Shown here: positions 48,080 through 56,367 of the stretch, in pieces
Layout: every line of letters starts with the position of its first letter
Position numbering within the stretch: position 1 is the stretch's first letter
Assembly: GCA_004561545.1 (NCBI GenBank)
Contig: SFVK01000003.1
Span: 94,329 to 158,328, forward strand
Direction of reading: 5' to 3'
Length of the DNA stretch: 64,000 nucleotides
From: a bacterium
GTDB taxonomy: Bacteria; Bacillota; Clostridia; Oscillospirales; Ruminococcaceae
The notes under the pieces: generated by a model
Seen by the model: only the letters and a program-made list of their open reading frames with translations
What the model was told of the DNA's origin: nothing
The model's database searches: none
Position numbers and translations under genes: made by a program

Positions 48080-51000
48080 ATGGCACAATCTCGTTCCGGC
48101 AGCACCGGAAAATCAGGAAAATCCACATACCGTTCCTCCACAGCGAAGAACAGCAAAAGCACCCGAAGTACATCTTCCACCCCAAAACGCACCTCGGGGT
48201 CGGGGGCCAAAAACCGCAAAAAGGTTTCCCGCCGGGAACAGCGCCGGGCGCAGCAGCAGAATCTGACCCGCAGCGTGGTGCTGGCGTGCCTGGGACTGTT
48301 TCTCATTGCACTGGTGCTGGTTCCGGGGCAAAGCTTCTGGAACACGCTGCGCGGATGGCTGTTCGGCGTGTTCGGCATCCTCACCTATCTGGTGGGGCCG
48401 TTCCTGCTTTACCTTGCGTATCTGCTGGCCTCGGGCTACCGGGTGGGAAAATTTGTGGGCAAAGTGTCCCTGATGGCGGTGCTTCTGGGCGGTGTGCCGG
48501 TGGTCTTTTCGGATTTCCGGGTGGGGGAAAACCTGCTCCAGACCGTCAAGATGCTCTTTGCCTGGGGACAGCGCAAATTCTGGACCGGCGGTGTCCTGGG
48601 CGTGCCGGTGGGTGGTACCCTGCTGACGGTTTTTGGCCGTCCGGGGGCCAACATTGTCATGATTCTCGTCATTCTTGCGGGCTTGATGGTGTTTTTTGCC
48701 GTCACCCCGGTGGACGTGGTCCAGTTCGTCTCCTATTATGTCCAGACCTTCCGGGAGAAAAAGGCTGCCCGTGAGGAGGAGGAAACCGCCTACGACACGC
48801 CCCTCTTTGGGACGCAGGCCGAGGAGGAGCCCCTGGAAAACCTGACCGGAACGCTGCCGGACCCGGCGCCCCAGCCGCGCCAGACCAACCACCGTCCCTT
48901 TGACGTGGAACCGTATCTGGAGCAGGAGGAGGCAGCCCGGCGCAGCGCGGCGGGCGCCGCAGCACGGCAGGCGCCTGCGTCTGCGCCCGTTGCCCCCACC
49001 GGGCCCCGGGCGGATTTTGACGTGGACCTTGGTATGGACGCCTCCCAGCGCTCGCTGCAAAATGCCGTGGAACATGACCCGCTGCAAAAAATTGAGATTG
49101 GTCCCGGCGGGACCTTTGGCCTGGACCCTTTGGAACAGCTCAGCCATAAAAAGCGCCCGGCCCCCGCGCCGGCCCCGCAGCCCGCGCCGCAGCCGGAGGA
49201 AACCGGCTTTGAGCTTCGCCTGGAACCCGAGCCGCCCGCCCCCGAGCCGGAGGACCAGGGGGAACTGGACGACCTGATCCGGCGCGCCGTGGCGGGACGG
49301 ATACCCGGCGAAGAGACCGCCAACCCCGGTTTGCCCGATGAGGAGTCCTTTGAGACGCCGCTCATCATGGAACCCGGTCAGGACGCCGCTGTCCCCGAAC
49401 CGGTGGAGGAGGATTTTGCCACCCCGCTGGCCCCTGCGGCCCAACCCGCGCCGTCCGCTGCTCCCGCTGCGCCCGTTACTCCCGCTGCGCCCGCCATTCC
49501 CACGCTGGGCGGCAGCTTTGACAGCGGCGATGACTTTGACCCCGCCAAAGCCGCCTGGAATGCCGGCATCCCGGTGTCCGACCTGCTGACCGGCCGCGCG
49601 GCGGTGCCCGCGCCCGCCGCATCCCAGCCGGCTTCGGCCTCCGGCGCAGCTTCCGCCGCGCTTGCGGTGGATGACAACCTGGGCAATTCGGCGATTGAGC
49701 CGGTTTCCTCGCCGCCCAGTGCCGCCCGGGCGGATGCCGGGGCGATGGCGGCCGCCTTTGCGGCACGGGAGGAAGTCAAGCCCTACTGCTATCCCTCGCT
49801 CAATCTTTTCAATGCCGCTTCGCCGGAGGATGAAGCCGGTGCGGCCCGTGAGATGAAAAAAAACGCCGATATTCTGGTTAATACGCTGGATAGTTTCGGC
49901 GTCAAGACCCGCATTCTGGATATCTGCCGCGGCCCCTCGGTGACGCGGTATGAGCTTCAGCCCCAGGCGGGCATCAAGGTCAGCCGCATCACCAGCCTGG
50001 CCGATGACATCGCCCTGAATCTGGCCACTGCGGGGGTGCGCATCGAAGCACCCATCCCCGGCAAGCCCGCCGTGGGCATCGAGGTGCCCAACAAGATCCG
50101 CTCCACTGTCAGTATCCGGGGCGTCTTTGAGTCCCAGAACTACATCAATATGCGCAGCCCCCTCACCATGGCGCTGGGCAAGGACATTGCCGGCACCGCC
50201 CAGGTGGCGGACCTGTGCAAGATGCCCCACCTGCTCATTGCCGGTTCCACCGGCAGCGGCAAGTCGGTGTGCGTCAACTCCATCATCATCAGCTTTTTGT
50301 TCCGCTCCGGGCCGGAGGATGTCAAGCTCATCCTCATTGACCCCAAAGTGGTGGAACTGGCCGAGTACAACGGCATCCCCCATCTGCTCATGCCGGTGGT
50401 CACCGAACCCCGCAAGGCGGCCGGCGCCCTGGGGGCCAGCGTGGCCGAGATGGAGCGCCGCTATAAGCTCTTTGCCGAAAACAACGTCCGTGATATCAGG
50501 AGCTACAACCGTCTGGCCAAGCAGAACCCGGTGCTGGAGCATCTGCCCTATATTGCCATTGTCATTGACGAGCTGGCCGACCTGATGATGGTCGCCGGCA
50601 AGGAAGTGGAAGATTATATCTGCCGCATTGCCCAGAAGGCCCGTGCCGCAGGCATTCACCTCATTGTGGCCACACAGCGCCCCAGTGTGGATGTCATCAC
50701 CGGCCTCATCAAGGCCAACATCCCCAGCCGGATTGCCTTTGCGGTGTCCAGCCAGGTGGATTCCCGCACCATTCTGGACTCCGGCGGCGCCGAAAAGCTG
50801 CTGGGCAACGGCGATATGCTCTTTTTGCCGGTGGGGGCCTCCAAGCCCATCCGCGTACAGGGCACCTTTGTGACCGATGAGGAGATCAGCGCCGTGCTGA
50901 ATTTCATCAAGTCCACCTCCAGTGCCCAGTACGATGAGGAGATGATCGCCGAGATGGAGCGCCGCGCCGTGGCCGAGAAGGGCGGCAAGAAGTCCGATGC

Positions 51001-51259
51001 CGCCGATGACGGCGACGAGGGCGGCGCCCTGGACCCCATGTTTGAGCAGGCCGTGGAGTGTGTGATTGAGGCGGGCCAGGCGTCCACCAGCCTGCTGCAG
51101 CGCCGCTGCAAGCTGGGCTATGCCCGCGCCGCCCGCATCATGGACCAGATGGAACAGGAAAAGGTCATCGGCCCCTATGAGGGCGCCAAGCCCCGCGCGG
51201 TGCTTCTGACCCGTGCCCAGTGGCAGGAGCGCAAACTGGGCGGGCAGATGGATGAGTAA
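48080..51259 (+). CDS. DNA translocase FtsK/SpoIIIE
   Basis: A 1059-aa DNA pump. Residues 1-65 are basic and Ser/Thr-rich; about four membrane helices follow to residue 225. A long Pro/Ala/Glu linker (about 230-560) with repeated AAP stretches precedes the motor. The motor has RYELQPQAGIKVSRI (alpha), Walker A AGSTGSGKSVCVN near 721, IDPKVVELAEYNGIPHLL, Walker B IVIDELADLMMV and the RecA-like TQRPSVDVITG. A winged-helix gamma domain that reads KOPS/SRS sites ends it (FEQAVECVIEAGQASTSLLQRRCKLGYARAARIMDQME). It moves chromosomal DNA at the division or sporulation septum. ATG 48080 follows GAGAGG. Whether FtsK-like or SpoIIIE-like cannot be told. Confidence 0.95.
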   Translation: MAQSRSGSTGKSGKSTYRSSTAKNSKSTRSTSSTPKRTSGSGAKNRKKVSRREQRRAQQQNLTRSVVLACLGLFLIALVLVPGQSFWNTLRGWLFGVFGILTYLVGPFLLYLAYLLASGYRVGKFVGKVSLMAVLLGGVPVVFSDFRVGENLLQTVKMLFAWGQRKFWTGGVLGVPVGGTLLTVFGRPGANIVMILVILAGLMVFFAVTPVDVVQFVSYYVQTFREKKAAREEEETAYDTPLFGTQAEEEPLENLTGTLPDPAPQPRQTNHRPFDVEPYLEQEEAARRSAAGAAARQAPASAPVAPTGPRADFDVDLGMDASQRSLQNAVEHDPLQKIEIGPGGTFGLDPLEQLSHKKRPAPAPAPQPAPQPEETGFELRLEPEPPAPEPEDQGELDDLIRRAVAGRIPGEETANPGLPDEESFETPLIMEPGQDAAVPEPVEEDFATPLAPAAQPAPSAAPAAPVTPAAPAIPTLGGSFDSGDDFDPAKAAWNAGIPVSDLLTGRAAVPAPAASQPASASGAASAALAVDDNLGNSAIEPVSSPPSAARADAGAMAAAFAAREEVKPYCYPSLNLFNAASPEDEAGAAREMKKNADILVNTLDSFGVKTRILDICRGPSVTRYELQPQAGIKVSRITSLADDIALNLATAGVRIEAPIPGKPAVGIEVPNKIRSTVSIRGVFESQNYINMRSPLTMALGKDIAGTAQVADLCKMPHLLIAGSTGSGKSVCVNSIIISFLFRSGPEDVKLILIDPKVVELAEYNGIPHLLMPVVTEPRKAAGALGASVAEMERRYKLFAENNVRDIRSYNRLAKQNPVLEHLPYIAIVIDELADLMMVAGKEVEDYICRIAQKARAAGIHLIVATQRPSVDVITGLIKANIPSRIAFAVSSQVDSRTILDSGGAEKLLGNGDMLFLPVGASKPIRVQGTFVTDEEISAVLNFIKSTSSAQYDEEMIAEMERRAVAEKGGKKSDAADDGDEGGALDPMFEQAVECVIEAGQASTSLLQRRCKLGYARAARIMDQMEQEKVIGPYEGAKPRAVLLTRAQWQERKLGGQMDE

Positions 51260-52247
51260 CCGGGCAAAACGCCCCGGCCGGCGGAGCCGCAGAATCCTTG
51301 CCGTTGTGCTGGCTGTGGCCGCTGCGGTTCTCTGCTTTGTGGTGGACCGGTCCAGCGGGCAGGGGAGCGTTCCCTGCTGGGAGGATCTGTACCAGGTCTT
51401 TGGCCTGGAACCCGGAACCGCAGCGCCGGTGGAAGGGCAGACCTCGGTCACCTTTCTGGATGTGGGGCAGGGGGACAGTGTGCTGATCCTGCAGGACGGT
51501 TCGGCCTGCCTCATCGACGCAGGTCCTTATAATGCCCGCGATGCCCTCGCCGAAACCCTGGCCGCACGGGGCGTGGAGCGGATTGACCTTCTGGTGATGA
51601 CCCACCCCCACGCCGACCACATCGGCGGTATGCCGTCGGTACTGGCACAGTGCGAAGTAAAAACTCTGCTGCTGCCTGCGCTGGGGGATTCGGACTCTGA
51701 CGGGAGCCTTGTGCGCCGCGTCCTGGAACAGGCCCGCGCCCAGGGTACCGAACTGGTCCGGGCGGAGGACGGGATGGAGCTGCCGGTGGGGAACGGTACC
51801 CTCACGGTGCTCAGCGCCGGGTTTGCGCCGGAAGAATCCAGCGCCGATGACCCGGAAAATGATTCCTCCCTCTGCCTGCAATTCCGCGCCGGAACGTTTA
51901 CTTTTTTGGACACCGGCGATGCCGAGCGGGACGCCGAGGCCGACCTGCTGGCCCGCTATGGATCGGACCTGCGTTCCACCATTTTCAAGGCGGGGCATCA
52001 CGGCTCATCCACCTCCAATACAGAGGCGTTTCTGCGCGCGGTGAACCCGGTGCTTGTGACAGCGAGCTGCGGCCAGGACAATGATTACGGCCATCCCCAC
52101 CGGGAGGTGGTGGAGCGTCTGGCGTCGCTGGACATTCCGCTGTACCGCACGGATCGGGACGGTTCGGTCACCGTGACGGTTTCCGGGCAGGAACTTTCCG
52201 TTTTGACCACCCGCACCGGCGGGGAATCCCTCCTCCCGGCGGCGTGA
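51252..52247 (+). CDS. ComEC-like metallo-beta-lactamase-fold hydrolase, secreted
   Basis: A 331-aa protein with one N-terminal hydrophobic segment (ILAVVLAVAAAVLCFVV), probably a signal anchor, and an MBL domain: VTFLDVGQGDSVLI, DLLVMTHPHADHIGGMP (HxHxDH), TFLDTGDAERDAEADLL and FKAGHHGSSTSN. This is the stand-alone form of the ComEC C-terminal domain, a likely phosphodiesterase or nuclease on the outer face. Its ATG lies within the last codons of the ftsK gene (8-bp overlap), so it is translated with it. Role in DNA uptake is not implied, as no other competence gene is seen. Confidence 0.9.
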   Translation: MSNRAKRPGRRSRRILAVVLAVAAAVLCFVVDRSSGQGSVPCWEDLYQVFGLEPGTAAPVEGQTSVTFLDVGQGDSVLILQDGSACLIDAGPYNARDALAETLAARGVERIDLLVMTHPHADHIGGMPSVLAQCEVKTLLLPALGDSDSDGSLVRRVLEQARAQGTELVRAEDGMELPVGNGTLTVLSAGFAPEESSADDPENDSSLCLQFRAGTFTFLDTGDAERDAEADLLARYGSDLRSTIFKAGHHGSSTSNTEAFLRAVNPVLVTASCGQDNDYGHPHREVVERLASLDIPLYRTDRDGSVTVTVSGQELSVLTTRTGGESLLPAA

Positions 52248-52284
52248 AAAAATAGAATGACAAAGAAACAGGAGTGTAACGGAA

Positions 52285-53148
52285 ATGCTGATTTCACAAA
52301 TGTTCAAGCGCAAACGCTGTGTGTTTTCCATCGAGTGCTTCCCGCCCAAGCAGACGGCGAATTTTGACAAGATGAAGGACACCCTGCGCGAGATGAGTCG
52401 GCTTTCACCCGATTTTATCAGCGTGACCTATGGCGCCGGCGGTTCCACCGGAGGCGTCTCCACCGTGGAGGTGTCCCGGTTCCTTAAGAATGAGCTGAAC
52501 ATTGAGCCGCTGGCCCATATGATCTGCATGGGCAGCGACCGGCAGAAGGCCGCCGCCCTGCTCGAGGAGCTCAATGCGGCGGGGGTCCGCAATGTGCTGA
52601 CCCTCCGCGGCGACCGCACCCCCTCCCGGCCGGAAAGCCCGGATTTTGTCCACGCCAGCGATCTGGCCGCCTTTGTGTGGCGCAACCAGCCCGAGTTTGA
52701 TATCCACGCTGCCTGCTATCCCGAGGGCCACCCCGAGTCGGCCAGCCAGCAGGAAGATGTGAACAACCTGCTCTACAAGCAGCAGGCCGGGGCATCCCAT
52801 CTGATCTCCCAGCTTTTCTTTGACAATATGCACTTTTACCGCTTTCTCAACCTGGCCCGGCGCGCCGGAATCACGCTGCCGGTCTCGGCTGGCGTGATGC
52901 CCATTGTGCGCCGCAGCCAGATCGAGCGCACGGTGGCGCTCTCCAGCGCCAGCCTGCCGTCGGACTTTACCCGCATGATCTCCCGCTATCAGGATGACCC
53001 GGAAAGCCTTTACAAGGCGGGCATTGACTATTCCGTCAAACAGCTCCGCGACCTCATCGAGGGGGGCGCCGACGGCGTTCATCTCTACGCCATGAACGAT
53101 GCCGCAGTGGCTGCCGCCGTGTATGACGGCATCCGCGATTTGCTGTAA
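52285..53148 (+). CDS. metF: Methylenetetrahydrofolate reductase
   Basis: A 287-aa MTHFR barrel: CVFSIECFPPKQTANFDKM, FISVTYGAGGSTGG, PLAHMICMGSDRQ, NVLTLRGDRT, AACYPEGHPES, KQQAGASHLISQLFFDN and the substrate-loop SAGVMPIVRRSQIERT. It makes 5-methyl-THF, the methyl donor for the methionine synthase encoded 0.7 kb downstream. No zinc-binding or regulatory extension. ATG 52285 follows AGGAG by ten bases. It leads a three-gene methionine operon. Confidence 0.95.
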   Translation: MLISQMFKRKRCVFSIECFPPKQTANFDKMKDTLREMSRLSPDFISVTYGAGGSTGGVSTVEVSRFLKNELNIEPLAHMICMGSDRQKAAALLEELNAAGVRNVLTLRGDRTPSRPESPDFVHASDLAAFVWRNQPEFDIHAACYPEGHPESASQQEDVNNLLYKQQAGASHLISQLFFDNMHFYRFLNLARRAGITLPVSAGVMPIVRRSQIERTVALSSASLPSDFTRMISRYQDDPESLYKAGIDYSVKQLRDLIEGGADGVHLYAMNDAAVAAAVYDGIRDLL

Positions 53149-53165
53149 GGGGGCGGGCAGCAACG

Positions 53166-53825
53166 GTGGAACTTTGCTATCCTGACCGCGACCTCACCCG
53201 GGAAATTCTGCGCTGTTTCGGCGCGTCCGGCTGGCAGCCCGATGAAGCATCCTCCCGGCTTTTGCGGCAGGCCGAAACCCTGCTGCGTAGCGCCGCCACG
53301 CCGCGGGGCATCTGGCGGGAACTGCCGCTGACCGCGCTGGAGGTGGATACCTGTGGCGATGACCTGGCCCGCCACCTGCACGGTTGCGACCGCTGCGTGC
53401 TCATGGCGGTCACACTGGGCAGCGGGGCGGACACCCTGATGCGCCGCCTGGAACTGACCGACATTGCCCTGGCCGCTGCGGTGGATGCCACCGCGTCGGC
53501 GGTGATTGAGCAGCTCTGCGATGAGCTGGAAGCCCGAATCCGCCGCGAGGTGCAAGCCAGCGGGCGCTATCTGACGGGACGCTATTCCCCGGGCTACGGG
53601 GACTGCCCGCTGGCGCTGCAGGATGATCTGTGTCTCATGCTGGACACGGTGCGGGGCATCGGCTGCTCCGTCACGCCGGAACATCTTCTTACCCCGCGCA
53701 AGAGTGTGACAGCCATTCTGGGCACGGCGGACCACCCCGTCACCGGAGCCCGCGCCGGCTGTGCCCACTGCCTGCTGCGGAACAAATGTGCCTATCGAAA
53801 GAGGGGAACGACCTGTGAAAATTGA
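53166..53825 (+). CDS. Methionine synthase reactivation-domain protein (stand-alone)
   Basis: A 219-aa protein equal to the C-terminal activation domain of MetH. TLGSGADTLMRRLELTDIALAAAVDATASAVIEQLCDELEARI is the helical part, and the SAM-binding motif is LTGRYSPGYGDCPLALQDDL (R-x-S-P-G-Y-G-D). The end, AGCAHCLLRNKCAYRKRG, holds four cysteines not found in E. coli MetH, possibly an Fe-S or zinc site. It would re-methylate oxidised cobalamin on MetH using SAM. The start is GTG at 53166, and the stop overlaps metH by 11 bp, so the separate halves are translated together. Confidence 0.92.
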   Translation: MELCYPDRDLTREILRCFGASGWQPDEASSRLLRQAETLLRSAATPRGIWRELPLTALEVDTCGDDLARHLHGCDRCVLMAVTLGSGADTLMRRLELTDIALAAAVDATASAVIEQLCDELEARIRREVQASGRYLTGRYSPGYGDCPLALQDDLCLMLDTVRGIGCSVTPEHLLTPRKSVTAILGTADHPVTGARAGCAHCLLRNKCAYRKRGTTCEN

Positions 53826-56211
53826 GGAAGTATTTTCCCGCCAGCGTTTTATTCTGATGGACGGCGCCATGGGCACCCAGCTCCAGCGCCGCGGCCTGAC
53901 GCCGGAGCAAAAGCCTGAGCTGGCGGCCTTTTCCATGCCCGAAACACTGACCGCCATCCACCGGGACTATGCCCGGGCGGGGGCGGACCTCCTTCTGGCC
54001 AATACCTTTGGGGCCAATCCCCGCAAGCTGGCGGGCACCGGCTACACGGTGGAGCAGGTCATTGAGGCCTCCGTCCGCTGCGCCCGCGCGGCTGCGGAGG
54101 AGACCGGCGCGCTGGTGGCGCTGGACATTGGTCCCATCGGGGAACTGCTGGCCCCCGCCGGAACCCTGGCCTTTGAGGATGCCTGCTCCCAGTTTGCCGC
54201 CATGGTGCGCGCCGGAGCTGCCGCCGGGGCGGACCTTGTCTTTATCGAGACCATGACCGACCTCTATGAGCTCAAGGCCGCCATCCTGGCGGCCAAGGAA
54301 AACAGCGATCTGCCGGTGTTTACCTCCATGAGCTTTGAACCCCGGGGCCGAACCTTTACCGGCTGCACGGTGGAGAGCTACGGCATCACGGCGGCGGGCC
54401 TTGGCGCTGACGCCGTGGGCATCAACTGCTCTTTGGGCCCCAGGGAGATTCTGCCGTTCGCCCAGCGTCTTTGCCGGGTGGTTCCTGCGGGGATGCCGGT
54501 GTTTGTCAAGCCCAACGCGGGGCTGCCCAACCCCGACGGCAGCTACAACATCGGGCCCGCCGGGTTTGCGGCGCAGATGGCCGCCTACCTGCCCACCGGC
54601 GTTTCCATGCTGGGCGGCTGCTGCGGCACCGACCCCCAGTTTATCGCCGGCCTGAAAAAACTCACCGCTGGCAAGGCCCCCGCCGCCAAAGTTCCGGTGA
54701 TCCGCAGCCGCCTGTGCACTCCGGTGCGCTGCGTGGAGGTGAACGGCATCACCGTGGTGGGCGAGCGCATCAATCCCACTGGCAAAAAACGCCTCCAGCA
54801 GGCGCTGCGGGAGGGCGACGGCGCCTATGCCTGCACCCAGGCGGTGGCCCAGGCCGAGGCCGGGGCCGAAGTGCTGGACGTCAACGCCGGGTTGCCGGAT
54901 ATTGACGAACCCGCCACGCTGGAAATGCTGGTGCGGGAACTCCAGTCGGTCACCGACCTGCCGCTGCAGCTGGATTCCTCCAACCGGGACGCGCTGGCCC
55001 GTGCGCTGCGCATCTATAACGGTAAGCCCATCGTCAACTCGGTCAACGGCGAGCAGAAGGTGCTGGATTCCATTCTGCCTTTGTGCAAAAAGTACGGCGC
55101 CGCCGTGGTGGGCCTTACGCTGGATGAGCGCGGCATCCCCAAGACGGTGGAAGGGCGTCTGGAAATCGCCCGCCGCATTGTGGCCGCCACCGACGCCATC
55201 GGCATCCCCCGGGAGGATGTGTATATTGACTGTCTGACCCTCACGGTCTCCGCCGAGCAGAGCGCCGCCGCCCAGACGCTGGAAGCCCTGACCCGCTGCA
55301 AGCGGGAACTGGGCGTGCGCACGGTGCTGGGCGTCTCCAACATCAGCTTTGGCCTTCCCTGCCGGGGTTACATCAATACGGCGTTCCTCACCCTTGCCAT
55401 GCAGGCGGGGCTGGATCTGGCCATCATGAACCCCAACACCCCCGAGATGATGGCGGCGGTGCGGGCTTACCGCGTTCTGACCAGTCAGGATGAAAAGTGC
55501 AACGATTATGTGGCAGCCTACGCCAACCTGCAGGTGCAGACGCAGCAGGTGACCAAAACGGATGCCGCTGCGCCCGCCGCCGCCCAGGGAACCGATCCGC
55601 TGTATGACGCGGTGCGGCGCGGCCTTAAAAAGGAAGCCCGCGCCGCTGCACAGCAGGCACTGGCCACCCGGGAACCGCTGGACCTGGTGAACGTCACCCT
55701 CATCCCCGCGCTGGACGCCGTGGGGGACGGTTTTGAAAAGGGAACGCTCTTCCTGCCCCAGCTGCTCCAGTCCGCCACCGCCGCCCAGGCGGCCTTCGAG
55801 GAAATCAAGGCGGCTCTTGCAGCCAGCGGCAGCAAGGGGGAGAGCAAGGGCCGGATTGTCATCGCCACCGTCAAGGGGGACGTCCACGACATCGGCAAGA
55901 ACATTGTCCGCGTCATTCTGGAAAATTACGGATATGACGTTCTGGATCTAGGCCGGGACGTGCCGCCCGAGCGCGTGGTGGAGGCAGTCCGCAAAACCGG
56001 CGCGCCGCTGGTGGGCCTTTCCGCCCTGATGACCACCACGGTGCCCAGTATGCAGGCCACCATCGAGGCGCTCCACGCCGCCAGGCTGCCCTGCAAGGTC
56101 ATGGTGGGCGGCGCGGTGCTCACCGCCGACTACGCTGAGCAGATCGGAGCAGACTTCTATGCCAGGGACGCCAAAGCCAGCGCCGATTACGCCAAAACCA
56201 TCTTTGGATGA
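53815..56211 (+). CDS. metH: Cobalamin-dependent methionine synthase, short form
   Basis: A 798-aa protein with three of the four MetH modules. (1) The homocysteine-methyltransferase barrel, 1-290: MDGAMGTQLQ, NTFGANPRKL, GCCGTDPQF zinc site. (2) The pterin-binding barrel, about 305-560: VVGERINPTGKKRLQQAL, DVNAGLPDIDEP, VGLTLDERGIP. (3) The cobalamin domain, about 590-798, with GDVHDIGKNIV (His 691 as lower ligand) and LSALMTTTVPSMQATI. The activation module is encoded by the gene just upstream. It methylates homocysteine from 5-methyl-THF. GTG 53815 follows AGAGGGG by eight bases. No cobalamin riboswitch was found upstream. Confidence 0.95.
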   Translation: MKIEEVFSRQRFILMDGAMGTQLQRRGLTPEQKPELAAFSMPETLTAIHRDYARAGADLLLANTFGANPRKLAGTGYTVEQVIEASVRCARAAAEETGALVALDIGPIGELLAPAGTLAFEDACSQFAAMVRAGAAAGADLVFIETMTDLYELKAAILAAKENSDLPVFTSMSFEPRGRTFTGCTVESYGITAAGLGADAVGINCSLGPREILPFAQRLCRVVPAGMPVFVKPNAGLPNPDGSYNIGPAGFAAQMAAYLPTGVSMLGGCCGTDPQFIAGLKKLTAGKAPAAKVPVIRSRLCTPVRCVEVNGITVVGERINPTGKKRLQQALREGDGAYACTQAVAQAEAGAEVLDVNAGLPDIDEPATLEMLVRELQSVTDLPLQLDSSNRDALARALRIYNGKPIVNSVNGEQKVLDSILPLCKKYGAAVVGLTLDERGIPKTVEGRLEIARRIVAATDAIGIPREDVYIDCLTLTVSAEQSAAAQTLEALTRCKRELGVRTVLGVSNISFGLPCRGYINTAFLTLAMQAGLDLAIMNPNTPEMMAAVRAYRVLTSQDEKCNDYVAAYANLQVQTQQVTKTDAAAPAAAQGTDPLYDAVRRGLKKEARAAAQQALATREPLDLVNVTLIPALDAVGDGFEKGTLFLPQLLQSATAAQAAFEEIKAALAASGSKGESKGRIVIATVKGDVHDIGKNIVRVILENYGYDVLDLGRDVPPERVVEAVRKTGAPLVGLSALMTTTVPSMQATIEALHAARLPCKVMVGGAVLTADYAEQIGADFYARDAKASADYAKTIFG

Positions 56212-56303
56212 CAAATGTTTTATACAGCTTTGTATAAATGGTTTTAAATGATCGTAATTCATCCTGGTTTCAAAATGGACTCTGATAATGCCATTAAAAA
56301 TTC

Positions 56304-56332
56304 TTGATATTTCTATTTTTTAGGAGTAAAAT
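56304..56332 (+). promoter_or_regulatory. Promoter of the polytopic membrane protein gene
   Basis: TTGATA, 17-bp spacer, TAAAAT in an AT-rich stretch after metH. A weak AT stem (TTATACA/TGTATAA, about 56221-56238) just after metH is too weak for a confident terminator. Confidence 0.6.
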
Positions 56333-56367
56333 ACATATCAAAATCGGTGTACAGAGGCGTTATACAA

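Noticed and set aside
48113..51514. Minus-strand open frame of more than 1,100 codons opposite the ftsK gene
   Set aside because: It is the antisense shadow of a clear FtsK/SpoIIIE; no ribosome site and no family motif.
52248..52284. A cobalamin or SAM riboswitch before metF
   Set aside because: The gap is only 37 bp and holds no such fold.
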